Source of the DNA: Andrena cerasifolii
Lineage: Eukaryota > Arthropoda > Insecta > Hymenoptera > Andrenidae
Length of the DNA stretch: 64,000 nt
Assembly: GCF_050908995.1 (NCBI RefSeq)
Contig: NC_135120.1
Location: 3,299,433-3,363,432 of the forward strand
Reading direction: 5' to 3'
Shown piece after piece: positions 46,704 through 55,639 of this stretch. A program made the translations under genes and the position numbers. The notes beneath the pieces were generated by a model. It was not told the DNA's origin. It did not search any database and was given only the letters and a program-made list of their open reading frames with translations. The first letter of the stretch is position 1. Each line of letters opens with the position of its first letter.

Positions 46704-47717
46704 TTACAGTACATTATTTTTATTTATCCATGAATTGTGTGATTTATCAAACCCCAGCCACTTGACATATACCTTATCCCCCTTTCTACGCAGCACTTTT
46801 TCCACTAGATACACATCAGGATCGGTGACGCGTTGCAGCTCGTGTTCATAGAATCCTCCGGCAACGGGTTTTCCACAGGAATCGACGAGCAGATACGTCG
46901 CGGGATTAGTTGCCTGTACTTTGGCTATCTCGAACACCTCCGTTGTCCAATTCGGTGTATAACCTTTATCGAAGATGGTTTTAAATTTGCTCACGCGCAC
47001 AAACTCGCCCAATTCGAATCTCGCTGGAGCAACGATCTTTATGTTGCTGTATACGGTGGCTAGCAGCTTGTCGGCGATCGCAGGGGTAACATCGCAAGGA
47101 CGCATTCGGATGGTTCTATGTTTTCGCGCGTTATACTCTGCAAGTAGACGCGATAGCGAATCGGTCCATCTATAGGTTCCATTGAGTGTAAACAGTTTCC
47201 ACATATTGTACTTCAAAGTTCGATTGAAACGTTCTACGACGGAGGCCTTCATCACCGAATACGTCGAATAATGATTAATGTCGTGCTTTTTCAAGAGTTC
47301 CTGCACATCGGTGTTGTAAAATTCTTTTCCTTGATCGGTTTGCAAATTTTTCGGATATCGATCTCTAAATATCTTTGCAAACGCTTTAGTCACCTCAGCG
47401 CCACTTTTAGTCTTGAGCGGCAACGCCCATGCATACTTGCTCAACACATCGATGACGGTGAATATGTAGTGGTGACCCTGGTTGAATCGCGAGTATGGAC
47501 GCATTTCTACAATGTCAGCTTGCCACAGATCGTCGTATCCACGTACTATGACGCGCCTCCGAGGAAAATGTCTTCGAGCTGGAGCGTGCAATTCCTCCAC
47601 AAGATGTAGCTTCTGGTGGCCATGGTTTTCTTCACTCATGGATTCGATAGTGGCTGCATGTTTGATCGCAGATGTATCTTTGCCACGAATGATGCGATAA
47701 TTATCGTGTATGTGCAT
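46704..47717 (-). CDS. Polinton retroviral-type integrase with chromodomain
   Basis: 337 residues with no break. The DDE core has the first Asp in DLWQADIVEMR, the second in LQTDQGKEFYN and the Glu in MKASVVERFNRTLKYNMW. The C-terminal part has FELGEFVRVSKFKTIFDKGY (SH3-like) and ends with a chromodomain, VYLVEKVLRRKGDKVYVKWL and SHNSWINKNNVL. Such integrases insert Polinton DNA and create 6-bp duplications. An N-terminal HHCC zinc finger is not evident in this frame. The ATG overlaps the stop of the next minus-strand gene upstream (TAATG). This is one of the few fully open genes in the block. Confidence 0.9.
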   Translation of the reverse strand: MHIHDNYRIIRGKDTSAIKHAATIESMSEENHGHQKLHLVEELHAPARRHFPRRRVIVRGYDDLWQADIVEMRPYSRFNQGHHYIFTVIDVLSKYAWALPLKTKSGAEVTKAFAKIFRDRYPKNLQTDQGKEFYNTDVQELLKKHDINHYSTYSVMKASVVERFNRTLKYNMWKLFTLNGTYRWTDSLSRLLAEYNARKHRTIRMRPCDVTPAIADKLLATVYSNIKIVAPARFELGEFVRVSKFKTIFDKGYTPNWTTEVFEIAKVQATNPATYLLVDSCGKPVAGGFYEHELQRVTDPDVYLVEKVLRRKGDKVYVKWLGFDKSHNSWINKNNVL

Positions 47718-48151
47718 TATGTGCTCTCCACAGCCCCAAGGAAATTCTGGACAAGTTCAACCGTCTCGCATGATTCTCCTTCGCATTGTTGTTGCGGGAT
47801 AGGATTCAATGCTTGCGATATCTTTTGAACGCTGTTTTGCAACGTCAGCATATCTCTCTGAAACGCGACCAGCTTCATCTCTAATTCTTCCTGCTGCTCT
47901 CTCAAAAGTTTAATGCTCTTTTCCACATATAGTTTATTAACGGCATCTGTGTCGGCCACCGGCTGAGCTACGCGTCGCATCTTACGCGATTTTGCATCAA
48001 AGTCGGCACCGGTCACGCAAAGAGCGTTATCACGCATATAATTTCGAAGCATGCCGCTCCATTTGTAATAGTCCCTTGTAGCTGCTCCACTCTTCTCGAG
48101 CGTTACACCAAATTTGTTGATCGGCATCTCGACGCATACAGTGCACATCAT
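47717..48151 (-). CDS. Polinton coiled-coil virion-type protein
   Basis: 144 residues, ATG at 48149-48151. It has MRRVAQPVADTDAVNKLYVE, a D-A-V-N-K-x-Y-V motif common in fibre-like or structural proteins of Polintons, then a heptad-rich segment (KLLREQQEELEMKLVAFQRD) predicting a coiled coil. It is probably a virion component; the exact role is not known. The stop overlaps the integrase start by one base. The frame is intact. Confidence 0.7.
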   Translation of the reverse strand: MMCTVCVEMPINKFGVTLEKSGAATRDYYKWSGMLRNYMRDNALCVTGADFDAKSRKMRRVAQPVADTDAVNKLYVEKSIKLLREQQEELEMKLVAFQRDMLTLQNSVQKISQALNPIPQQQCEGESCETVELVQNFLGAVEST

Positions 48152-48162
48152 CGGCGTGCGGT

Positions 48163-49287
48163 TTAATTTATAATGAGGCCTGCCTCGCGGAGTTCCTCGA
48201 TAATCGATAGAATTTCGTTGTCGTGCGAGTTGTTACCCGCCTGACGCGACGCTTCCAGCAAACGCAATCGATCCACCAGCTCGTTGGGATCATTCCAGTG
48301 CACATAATCGATCTTGTTATCGTTTACCACCATGACTCGCGGTGTCCTTAGACCTTTCCCCGCTTTATTGGTCAATACACGGGGTAGTAGTGGCGCAATT
48401 ACATGTTTGTACTTGTATCCCTTGTTACTCAATATGGGATTTTGTTCGCTATGGCCACGTCTGTGAGCATTCGTCATCAGCAGTATACTTTTGTATTTTT
48501 GTTTATCAGCATCTGTGTATATAGCATCGTTGGGAATTCTCTTGAAAATCAGGTCGTACAAACCGGGCGTTCCTCCATATCTTACACCGTCTATGATTAT
48601 ATTATCATCCTTGTCCATATCGAAAGCCTTATCCCCCAGCATCATTCCACTACCATCAAAGTGTACACCGTACACATAATCTATGGTCGTATCCCTATCA
48701 CCACTTAGGATTGCGCTCATGTATTTTTGTCCCAGCGGACCGAAATGGTTGCGAAACGTTTCTTGCCCCTCGGATGTTTGGAGTTGCTCTCTAATAGATG
48801 CTGCAAGCGACTCATCGGCAGAAGTTTCATACACGTCTTCGTTATCATTGGTTGTGAGCGACTGTACATCAGGAAATGTATTTATTGACGCAGGAGGAAC
48901 CGTGGAATCGTTTGATGTGACATTCAACCGTTTCCGCTTCGATTGAACTGGTGTGGAGGTTACGAGCGAATTTTCCAATGACATGTATGACTGTTTACTA
49001 TTCCTTTTACGCGATGCGTTCCATTTCGGCCGGATTTTTGTTTTAGCCGTTAATGTTTCAATGCTCATACTCGTCGCAGGTGATATGTCAGCTTCTGTCT
49101 CAGCAGTATTTTCCACAATATGTTTTAAGGGCTCGGTAATAGGTTTAAAGTATCTTTCCAGCACGATATCTTCATCCATCTTGTCAGTCTTCAAAGACTG
49201 ATGTTTCCTGCGAATGGATTTGCTGGTTTTTGCAATTTCCATCGCTATTCTCTCACGATCCTTAAACTCCTGACTACTAATCATCAT
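48163..49287 (-). CDS. DUF8207-like Polinton protein
   Basis: 374 residues. The N-terminal 60 residues are charged and probably helical (FKDRERIAMEIAKTSKSIRR), followed by a Ser/Thr-rich low-complexity stretch. The C-terminal half has FRNHFGPLGQKYMSAILSG, VYGVHFDGSGMMLGDK and GTPGLYDLIFKRIP, the conserved part of a family (DUF8207) met in Polinton-type elements of animals. Function not established. The start lies 51 bases from the ATPase stop and the stop 11 bases before the next ATG, so it could be one transcription unit with its neighbours. The frame is intact. Confidence 0.75.
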   Translation of the reverse strand: MMISSQEFKDRERIAMEIAKTSKSIRRKHQSLKTDKMDEDIVLERYFKPITEPLKHIVENTAETEADISPATSMSIETLTAKTKIRPKWNASRKRNSKQSYMSLENSLVTSTPVQSKRKRLNVTSNDSTVPPASINTFPDVQSLTTNDNEDVYETSADESLAASIREQLQTSEGQETFRNHFGPLGQKYMSAILSGDRDTTIDYVYGVHFDGSGMMLGDKAFDMDKDDNIIIDGVRYGGTPGLYDLIFKRIPNDAIYTDADKQKYKSILLMTNAHRRGHSEQNPILSNKGYKYKHVIAPLLPRVLTNKAGKGLRTPRVMVVNDNKIDYVHWNDPNELVDRLRLLEASRQAGNNSHDNEILSIIEELREAGLIIN

Positions 49288-49338
49288 TGTATCGCAGACG
49301 TTGCTTTCCCACCGACGTGTTGACGACGATTGAGCATC

Positions 49339-50034
49339 TCACGGTACCGCAAACTCGTTGAATCCCTTTCTATAACGTCCATTGGACATCGCGCTATCTT
49401 TATCTATCACCATGAAACCATACTCCCGCTGCCAACAATTACGACACAAAGCGCAGAAATCCTCGTAAGACATATCAGTGTTTACATGATCGTTGTACAC
49501 ATGTTTCAAGTTGGTACCATCCTGCTTAAACAGTATCAACAGATTCGCATTGTCGCGTATAAGATGTTTGGGAATCTTTGCATACGTCTGACAGAGATAG
49601 AAGCAGTCAACGTTCGAGTGGTGCCCCATTGCAAAGTATTCCCTTATCGTATCTTGCTTGTCGCATGCCACGTCATCAAAGATAAAAATGGAATTCGGAA
49701 GCGATTCGCACGGTGGGATGACGTCACTGTTATTCGAAAATGTAAAGTAGCCAATTTCATCTATCGGAGTCAATAAATTCTCCAAATACTTATATTTTGG
49801 CTGTTGCAACGACTTGGAATACACGTACACGTTCTCGAAGCACACGCCGTGAGGACTTTCCAATAAGCTGACCAGCACGTTGGTCTTTCAACAATTTGAT
49901 GGGCCACAAATGAGGCAGCGTATAGTGTTTGGTAGCATGGTACCGTGTATGCGTCTCGTTTTCGGAGACATCATTTGCGATTTATCGTCAAAATTAGTCA
50001 CGCGTATCGCCACACGTTGTCGCACGAATCGCAT
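49339..50034 (-). pseudogene. A32-like packaging ATPase with a stop in the P-loop
   Basis: ATG at 50032-50034 (MRFVRQRVAIRV). The Walker A region reads GPSNC, stop, KTNVLVSLL: a TGA (49888-49890) sits where the conserved Gly of the G-x-x-x-x-G-K-T loop belongs. Walker B is SIFIFDDVACD, followed by CFYLCQTYAKIPKHLIRDNA, typical of FtsK-HerA/A32 ATPases that pump DNA into Polinton or adintovirus capsids. Total is about 231 codons, otherwise open. Confidence 0.85.
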
Positions 50035-50131
50035 CCTCTCCGTGAACTGCGAAAAATGATTTTGATACGTCGAAGCTGCGGTGCGTTCTATTTATAGGCT
50101 CGCGCCGAAGTAAAACAGCTCATTATTCAAA

Positions 50132-50398
50132 ATGCTTCTGATCCTGTCGGATCATTGTGATATTCGAGACCTAACCGCTGAGCAATTGAAATATATACCA
50201 AAGATTATTCTACTGTGAGAGTTTGGCAGACACATCGATCGGTTGTGGAACAGACTCCGCAAGCATATAAAAGCCGATTCTGAGGTTCAGCAGTATCGTC
50301 GGTACTTGGAACATTATAATCGCCCTTGGCAGCGAACGCATATCGACGGTCCAGCACCATTGATTAAAAACTGCAGCGAATGTCGCCGAAGAGAGTAA
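50132..50398 (+). pseudogene. Small Polinton ORF with one stop
   Basis: 88 codons from ATG 50132 (MLLILSDHCDIRDLTAEQLK) to TAA 50396-50398, broken by TGA at 50216-50218. After the stop it continues basic (LWNRLRKHIKADSEVQQYRR). A TATA-like TCTATTTATAG lies at about 50087, between it and the divergent ATPase gene. The end overlaps the next ATG (50380) in another frame. Too short to show up in frame lists; supported by its position and by the coherent composition on both sides of the stop. Confidence 0.45.
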
Positions 50399-52116
50399 AG
50401 AAAGGTTGTGGTCTGTTAAATCGGGCGATAAACGCGTTACCTATCGAATTACATATTCCGGGATATCAGTTTTGTGGTCCAGGAACTCATCTGGCAAAAC
50501 GATTGGCTAGAGGCGATCGAGGCATCAATCCGTTGGAGGCAGCGTGTCGCGAACACGATATTGCATATTCGCGTAGCAACGACCTCGGTGAGAGGCACAC
50601 GGCAGATAAGGTTCTCGCTGACGAAGCGCGAAAACGCATCGTTGCCCGAGACTCGACTCTGGGTGAAAGAGGTACTGCTACAGCTGTTTGGGCAGCTATG
50701 AAAGCTAAGACGAAAATCGGAATGGGGATGAAAATAAAAACCCGCAAAAGAACTGTAAGCAGAGCATCGCAATAGCGGATACTTCCGGTGGTAAAACGAG
50801 GTGGCATATTACCACTTCTTCCGCTGCTAGGTGTTCTCGGATCATTAGCCGGTGGAACAGCGGGGATCGCCAAGGCGGTAAACGATAATAAGGCGGCGCA
50901 ACTTTATCTCGCACCATACAAGCGCGGACAGGGAATATCGAAACAAAAAAAAAAAAACGCCGAAAAGACAATAAAAATGCCCGAGGGCGTAACTACAGAT
51001 GCGCAATTGGGGGAGTTGGCAAAACGTATGCGTATTCCATTTTTTAGAGCTGTTTTTATGCGCAATGAACTACCTGTTGGAGGAGTACGTCGAAACGAGA
51101 GCGGTATCGTGAATTTGGACAATGTCGAGGGACCGGGGACTCATTGGTTGGCGTATGCGAAGAGGGGGCGTCGAGCTGTATACTTCCACAGCTTTGGCAA
51201 TCTTCGACCGCCTAAGGAATTGGTACAATATCTGGATAAAGATGTCGTGAAAATCGAATACAATCACGCGCCTTATCAGGAGTACAATCAGAGCAATTGT
51301 GGTCAACTATGTCTACGCTTTCTACAAACGATTGGCCGCAAATTTAAGGATTGGTTATTCACTCTAACCGGCAAGAGTAGCACCCTCGCGGTGAGCTACT
51401 TTCCACCCATAGATTTGAGCGACGATGATTACGAGCTTGGCCTAACAACCCTTGAAACTTACCATACAATACCCAACATCGACTCGAGCAACGATAAATT
51501 CTACTTCACCACAAACTATGAGACCAACAGCAGCGTCGACACCAGCCATGAATACATTACGATTCCCCACGGTTCATACGAATTAGACGCCATTGCCAAG
51601 TATTTGAAACAGCGATTACTCGAGCGGTATCCTCAAAAACTCGATGGCACCGATGCCAACGATGGCAGCGACAACGATGAGTATCCTATAGTGTTGCGCC
51701 CCAACAACAACACCATGAAAAGTGAGCTGTACTGCTCGTTCATTGTAGACTTTACGAAGCCCAATAACATTGGATCGTTACTGGGATTCTCGACGAATCG
51801 CGTATTAGAACCGGGACAGTGGCACGAATCGGACGATCCGATTAATATCATGAATGTGAACATTATTCGCATAGAATGTAGCGTGACCGCTGGCGCGTAC
51901 AGTAATGGGAAGCGCGTACTTACGATACATGAATTTTCTCCCAAAGTACCGCCGAGATATAAGATATCGGAAACGCCCGCGCAGATCATTTACCTTCCAA
52001 TCACCGCACAGGTCATTTCGGATCTAACGATACGCGTTGTGGATCAAGACGGACGGTTGCTTGATTTTCGAGGTGAAGAGATTACCATCAGACTGCACGT
52101 ACGACGACGCCGATGA
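50380..52116 (+). pseudogene. PLA2 / hydrophobic / adenain-like protease / penton-like frame
   Basis: One reading frame of 579 codons with a single TAG (50773-50775). Part 1 (50380-50772) is a phospholipase A2 domain of the parvovirus VP1 type: YQFCGPGTHL, then EAACREHDIAYS with the catalytic His-Asp, then a basic tail. Part 2, after the stop, has a glycine/leucine-rich hydrophobic segment (ILPLLPLLGVLGSLAGG) and a basic stretch. Part 3 (possible internal ATG 50977) is an adenovirus-type cysteine protease with GTHWLAYAKRG (His) and NQSNCGQLCLRFL (Cys). Part 4, from about 51352 (WLFTLTGKSSTLAVSYFPPI), looks like the penton-type minor capsid protein, with HGSYELDAIAKYLKQRLLER. The protease-penton joint has no stop and no ATG at the penton start. 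PLA2 may act in membrane penetration and the protease in virion maturation; roles are by family only. Confidence 0.8.
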
Positions 52117-52301
52117 TAATACATGTGGTGCGGCCGAATGAGATGCTTGTGTTGAACGACTCCAGAAACGCGTTTCTTCCAAACGAAATTGTTTGCAACA
52201 ACAACAACAACTGCAACAGCTCTGATTACGCTAAAAAGAAGAGGCTCAGTGCTGCGAACATTGCATTTTTTAAATCGCTGGGATTCATTGTACGCAATTA
52301 A
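52113..52301 (+). CDS. Small conserved-position Polinton protein (62 aa)
   Basis: Starts with ATG 52113, overlapping the previous stop (ATGA), and ends 8 bases before the capsid gene. It has MIIHVVRPNEMLVLNDSRNA, then an Asn-rich run encoded by AAC repeats, then KKKRLSAANIAFFKSLGFIV. Function unknown. The tight overlap suggests co-expression with the capsid genes. Confidence 0.55.
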   Translation: MIIHVVRPNEMLVLNDSRNAFLPNEIVCNNNNNCNSSDYAKKKRLSAANIAFFKSLGFIVRN

Positions 52302-52309
52302 GTTGAAAA

Positions 52310-53521
52310 ATGACCGACATTCTAAGGATTGGCGCGAAGCCGACGTTTGATGATCGCATCGTCAAGCTTGAGACTCACACATACAACCCTTACGTCAACA
52401 CAACGTTTGGATACAGCGATGAGATAAGAATACCTATACAGCAACAGGATTTATACACATTACCGTGTGAAAGTTTCCTCTACCTGGAGGGAAAATTGAC
52501 GATAAATAAGCCGAATGATGTATCAACGGTGATGTTGGGATATAATTGCATAGCATTCATATTTGATGAGATTCGATACGAACTGAATGGTGTGGAGATT
52601 GATTGCAACAGAAACGTTGGAATAACTAGCACGCTTAAAAACTATGTATCGATGACATCTGATGAAGACAAAAATATGGAGAATGCGGGATGGGGCTTGA
52701 AACGGCACGATGAGCTAATAGTGAAAAATAATTTTAATTTTTGCATCCCGCTCAAATATTTGTTGGGATTTTGCGAGGACTACAAACGCATGGTTATTAA
52801 TGCGCGTCACGAATTGATTTTAATACGATCGCGCAACGATAACAATTCTCTAATAGGATCGCCGACGTTGGAACCAGAAATTGAATTACTTAAAGTGCAA
52901 TGGCGGATGCCTCACGTGACGCTGAACGACGTTAATAAGCTGTCGTTGCTACATGCTTTGGAAAGTGGTCAAAACCTGAGCATTAGTTTTCGCTCGTGGG
53001 ATCTGTACGAGTATCCTCTCTTACAAAGCACGACCAAGCATTCGTGAGCCGTGAAGGCAGCCGCACAGCTGGAGAAGCCGCGATACGTTATCTTTGCTCT
53101 ACAGAGTGCTCGAAAGAATGTGATGACTGAAGATGTTACTCGATTCGACCACTGCAAATTGACCAATGTAAAACTTTTTCTCAATTCGGAATTTTACCCG
53201 TACGATGACATGAACTTGAACTTTGACAAGAATAGGCACGCCATCTTATTTAGCATGTATACGCATTTTCGTAAATCGTATTACGGACATAGTTGCAACG
53301 AAGCATTATTCACCGTGGCCCAATTTTTGCAATTTGGCCCCCTCGTGGTGATTGATTGCTCGCGACAAAATGAGTCGATCAAGAATAGCACCGTGGACGT
53401 GCGCATAGAATTTGATTGTAAAGAAAACGTACATGCAAATACTACGGCCTACTGTCTGATTATGCACGATCGGGTAGTTGAATACAATCCGCTGACAAAT
53501 GTGGTGCGCAAAATCAATTAA
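52310..53521 (+). pseudogene. Polinton major capsid protein with one stop
   Basis: 404 codons including the stop: ATG 52310 (MTDILRIGAKPTFDDRIVKL) to TAA 53519-53521, with one TGA at 53045-53047 in the same frame. Conserved-looking pieces are FDEIRYELNGVEID, NFCIPLKYLLGF, WRMPHVTLND before the stop and FLNSEFYPYDDMNL, RKSYYG after it. Length and position next to the penton-like gene fit the double jelly-roll major capsid protein of Polintons/adintoviruses. Fold assignment is inferred, not computed. No other break was seen. Confidence 0.8.
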
Positions 53522-53658
53522 ATTACTGTGCTACTTGCCCGCCCTCTCCTGTAACAAATTCATACAAAATTTCATCGTGAAAATCGAGATGCTTTACGAG
53601 AAAGACTGCATTCTCCAGTCTGTCTTGGAAGCGAACGGACCTCTAAATTGTATCGATA

Positions 53659-54186
53659 ATGGTCGTACCAACATTCATTGACCTGCAAGGGTTCATCGTC
53701 GATGGAAGATTTGTCGCGAAGGAAGTGGCTATCCTACGAAAGGGAACAATTCTCTCGCACTATATTTTTGGGAGTTCGATGCCACAATATCTTCTTACAA
53801 AATCCGACAAATCGAGCATCCGGTGGTTGGTGGCAAAACATCATGGACTACGTTGGGAAGATGGAGACGTTCCGTACAGTATGGCTAAACAGCTAATTAT
53901 GAAAGCTGTAGCCGATGCGATCGACGAGGAAGATGACACACCCCATGTCGTATACGTTAAAGGGCTGCAGAAACGCGATTGTCTCGTGGATTTCCTCGAT
54001 GAAAATACGAGAGCGGATGTGATCATCGAGACGCTAGACATTGACTACGAGGATATCAAATCCCTAAATAAGCTAAATGTAGTTAATACTCTGCGATGTG
54101 GCAGACACGCAAAGCACTGTGCCATGCAAAATGTATTTAAAATATTCAACTGGTGGTCTAAACGACAGAGGGAAATACACAAATAA
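53659..54186 (+). CDS. Conserved Polinton ORF of unknown function
   Basis: 175 residues from ATG 53659 (MVVPTFIDLQGFIVDGRFVA), with KHHGLRWEDGDVPYSMAKQL, CGRHAKHCAMQNVFKIFNWW and a Cys/His pair near the C terminus that could bind zinc. The FIDLQGFIVDG-type start is a pattern I associate with insect Polinton proteins with a nuclease-like look, but I cannot assign a function. The frame is intact. An in-frame start upstream was not required. The stretch 53522-53658 has no other gene. Confidence 0.65.
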   Translation: MVVPTFIDLQGFIVDGRFVAKEVAILRKGTILSHYIFGSSMPQYLLTKSDKSSIRWLVAKHHGLRWEDGDVPYSMAKQLIMKAVADAIDEEDDTPHVVYVKGLQKRDCLVDFLDENTRADVIIETLDIDYEDIKSLNKLNVVNTLRCGRHAKHCAMQNVFKIFNWWSKRQREIHK

Positions 54187-54299
54187 AATATAATCAATTT
54201 TTAATGCATAACTGTTTTTTCTTCACCCTCCTCAACCTCCAACCTTCTGCATGTACGCTAGATTAAGACGATAGTTGTAATTAGTATGTAGAAGTAGTA

Positions 54300-54695
54300 C
54301 GATTCATGATCAAAGTGGTATGATAGACGTTCGATAGATATTCAAGTGGTCTGATAGACGTTCGATAGATGTTCAGAGTGGTGTGATAGATGTTCTAAGT
54401 GGTATGATAGGCGTTCGATACCCGTTGGATAGATGTTCAAAGTGGTACGATAGACGTTCAATACACGTTCAAAGTGGTTCGATACATGTTCGATACCCGT
54501 TCGATAGATGTTCAAAGTGGTACGTTATGTGTTCAAAGTGGTTCGATACACGGTTGATATGCGATCAAAGTGGTGCGATTCACGTTTGATACATGTTCAA
54601 TACATGTTCGATAGATGTTCAGAGTGGTATGATAGGTGTTCAAAGTGGTTCGATACATGTTCAATACGTGATCAGAGTGGTATGGTCTAGTCGAA
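54300..54695 (+). repeat. Modular satellite built from 11-bp units
   Basis: Repeats begin with TGGT[A/T/C/G][C/T]GAT and end TTCAAAG or TTCAGAG. Successive unit lengths are 31, 32, 21, 43, 32, 43, 21, 32, 54, 21 and 32 bp, mostly 10 + 11n. The 11-bp inner module is of the form TTCGATAGATG or TTCGATACCCG. Both open frames across it are repeat artefacts. Confidence 0.85.
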
Positions 54696-54987
54696 TGATG
54701 TGCCCAAAGAAGAAGGGAAAGAAGATGCGTGTGAATAAGGAGAGGACGGTCATTGAAGAAGAAGAAGATAAGTACATGGAGGAGGATGGTCAGCGAAAAT
54801 GCAGGTGGCCTGTGATGAAGATGGCGAGGAACAAAGGCATCCTACTTTGCAAAGCTATGCATTTCTCGATTTCATCATAGGAGGGGGTTCTGACGTGCGA
54901 GAGCCAGGAGATGCATCGAGACCAGTTGCATTCAAATCGCGAAGTTGTCACTAACATATTGCTTTGCGAGCGTCATTTTTATAAAAA
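54696..54987 (+). other. Unassigned stretch with short open frames
   Basis: Holds a Lys/Glu-rich frame (KKKGKKMRVNKERTVIEEEE) and, in another frame, a short one with HPTLQSYAFLDFIIGGGSDV. Both are too short to support as genes; either could be an exon of the gene below. Confidence 0.3.
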
Positions 54988-55637
54988 ATGGGACTATTAA
55001 GGATTGCTCCAGAGTGTGACCCCGAGGTATGTACTTAACAATATGTTTTTTTGACATTTATCGCGTTTAACCATTGATACCGAGTGAGATTAAAATCAGA
55101 CGGTTGTGTCAATATTATATCGCGGGTTTCTATGTTTCAGGACTCGCCACCCTCGTCACCCCCGTCACCACCATCGCCGCCATCACCTCCGTCGCCACCG
55201 CCGTCACCTCCATCGTCGCGCGTGTGGTCGCCGGACTGGGGCTTGCCGCAGCCATCGCCGCCTGCGCCACCTTCACCGCCGCTGCAAGTATGTAATACTT
55301 TGCATTGTTTTTTGTGCGTTTGATATTTAATATGTTTTGTATAAATATTATATCGATGTTTTGTGTGTTCTAGAATGTATATTTCATGATGCAAGCGCGG
55401 CTGGTGGAGGAGGAGGCACCAGCGTCTGCGGCGGAGAATGCGGCAGGCCCCGTGATGGCGGCTCGGCTACGGCAGTCATGGCTGCTGTATCGGCGAGTGG
55501 GGCCGCTGCGGCTAAGACGGCCGCGGTCCCCATCGCTACCGTTGCCCGGCGTGCGACGCTTACGGCAACCGCTGCCGCAGCCATCACCCTCACCCTCACC
55601 GCCGCGATCACCATTGCAATCACCACCGCCACAATAG
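54988..55637 (+). CDS. Candidate three-exon proline/serine-rich gene
   Basis: ATG 54988 (MGLLRIAPECDPE) to 55026, donor GTATGT; exon 2 at 55141-55287 after TATGTTTCAG, donor GTATGT; exon 3 from 55374 after TGTGTTCTAG to TAG 55635-55637. All three joints are in phase 0, and the spliced frame is 149 codons plus stop without a break. Exon 2 is Ser-Pro-Pro repeats followed by RVWSPDWGLPQPSPP; exon 3 has LVEEEAPASAAEN, an Arg-rich middle and another Pro-rich tail. GC-rich exons contrast with AT-rich introns. Low complexity weakens the case: it may be a minisatellite with chance splice signals. The upstream frame is closed by a TAA just before the ATG. Domain unknown. Confidence 0.4.
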
Positions 55638-55639
55638 TT

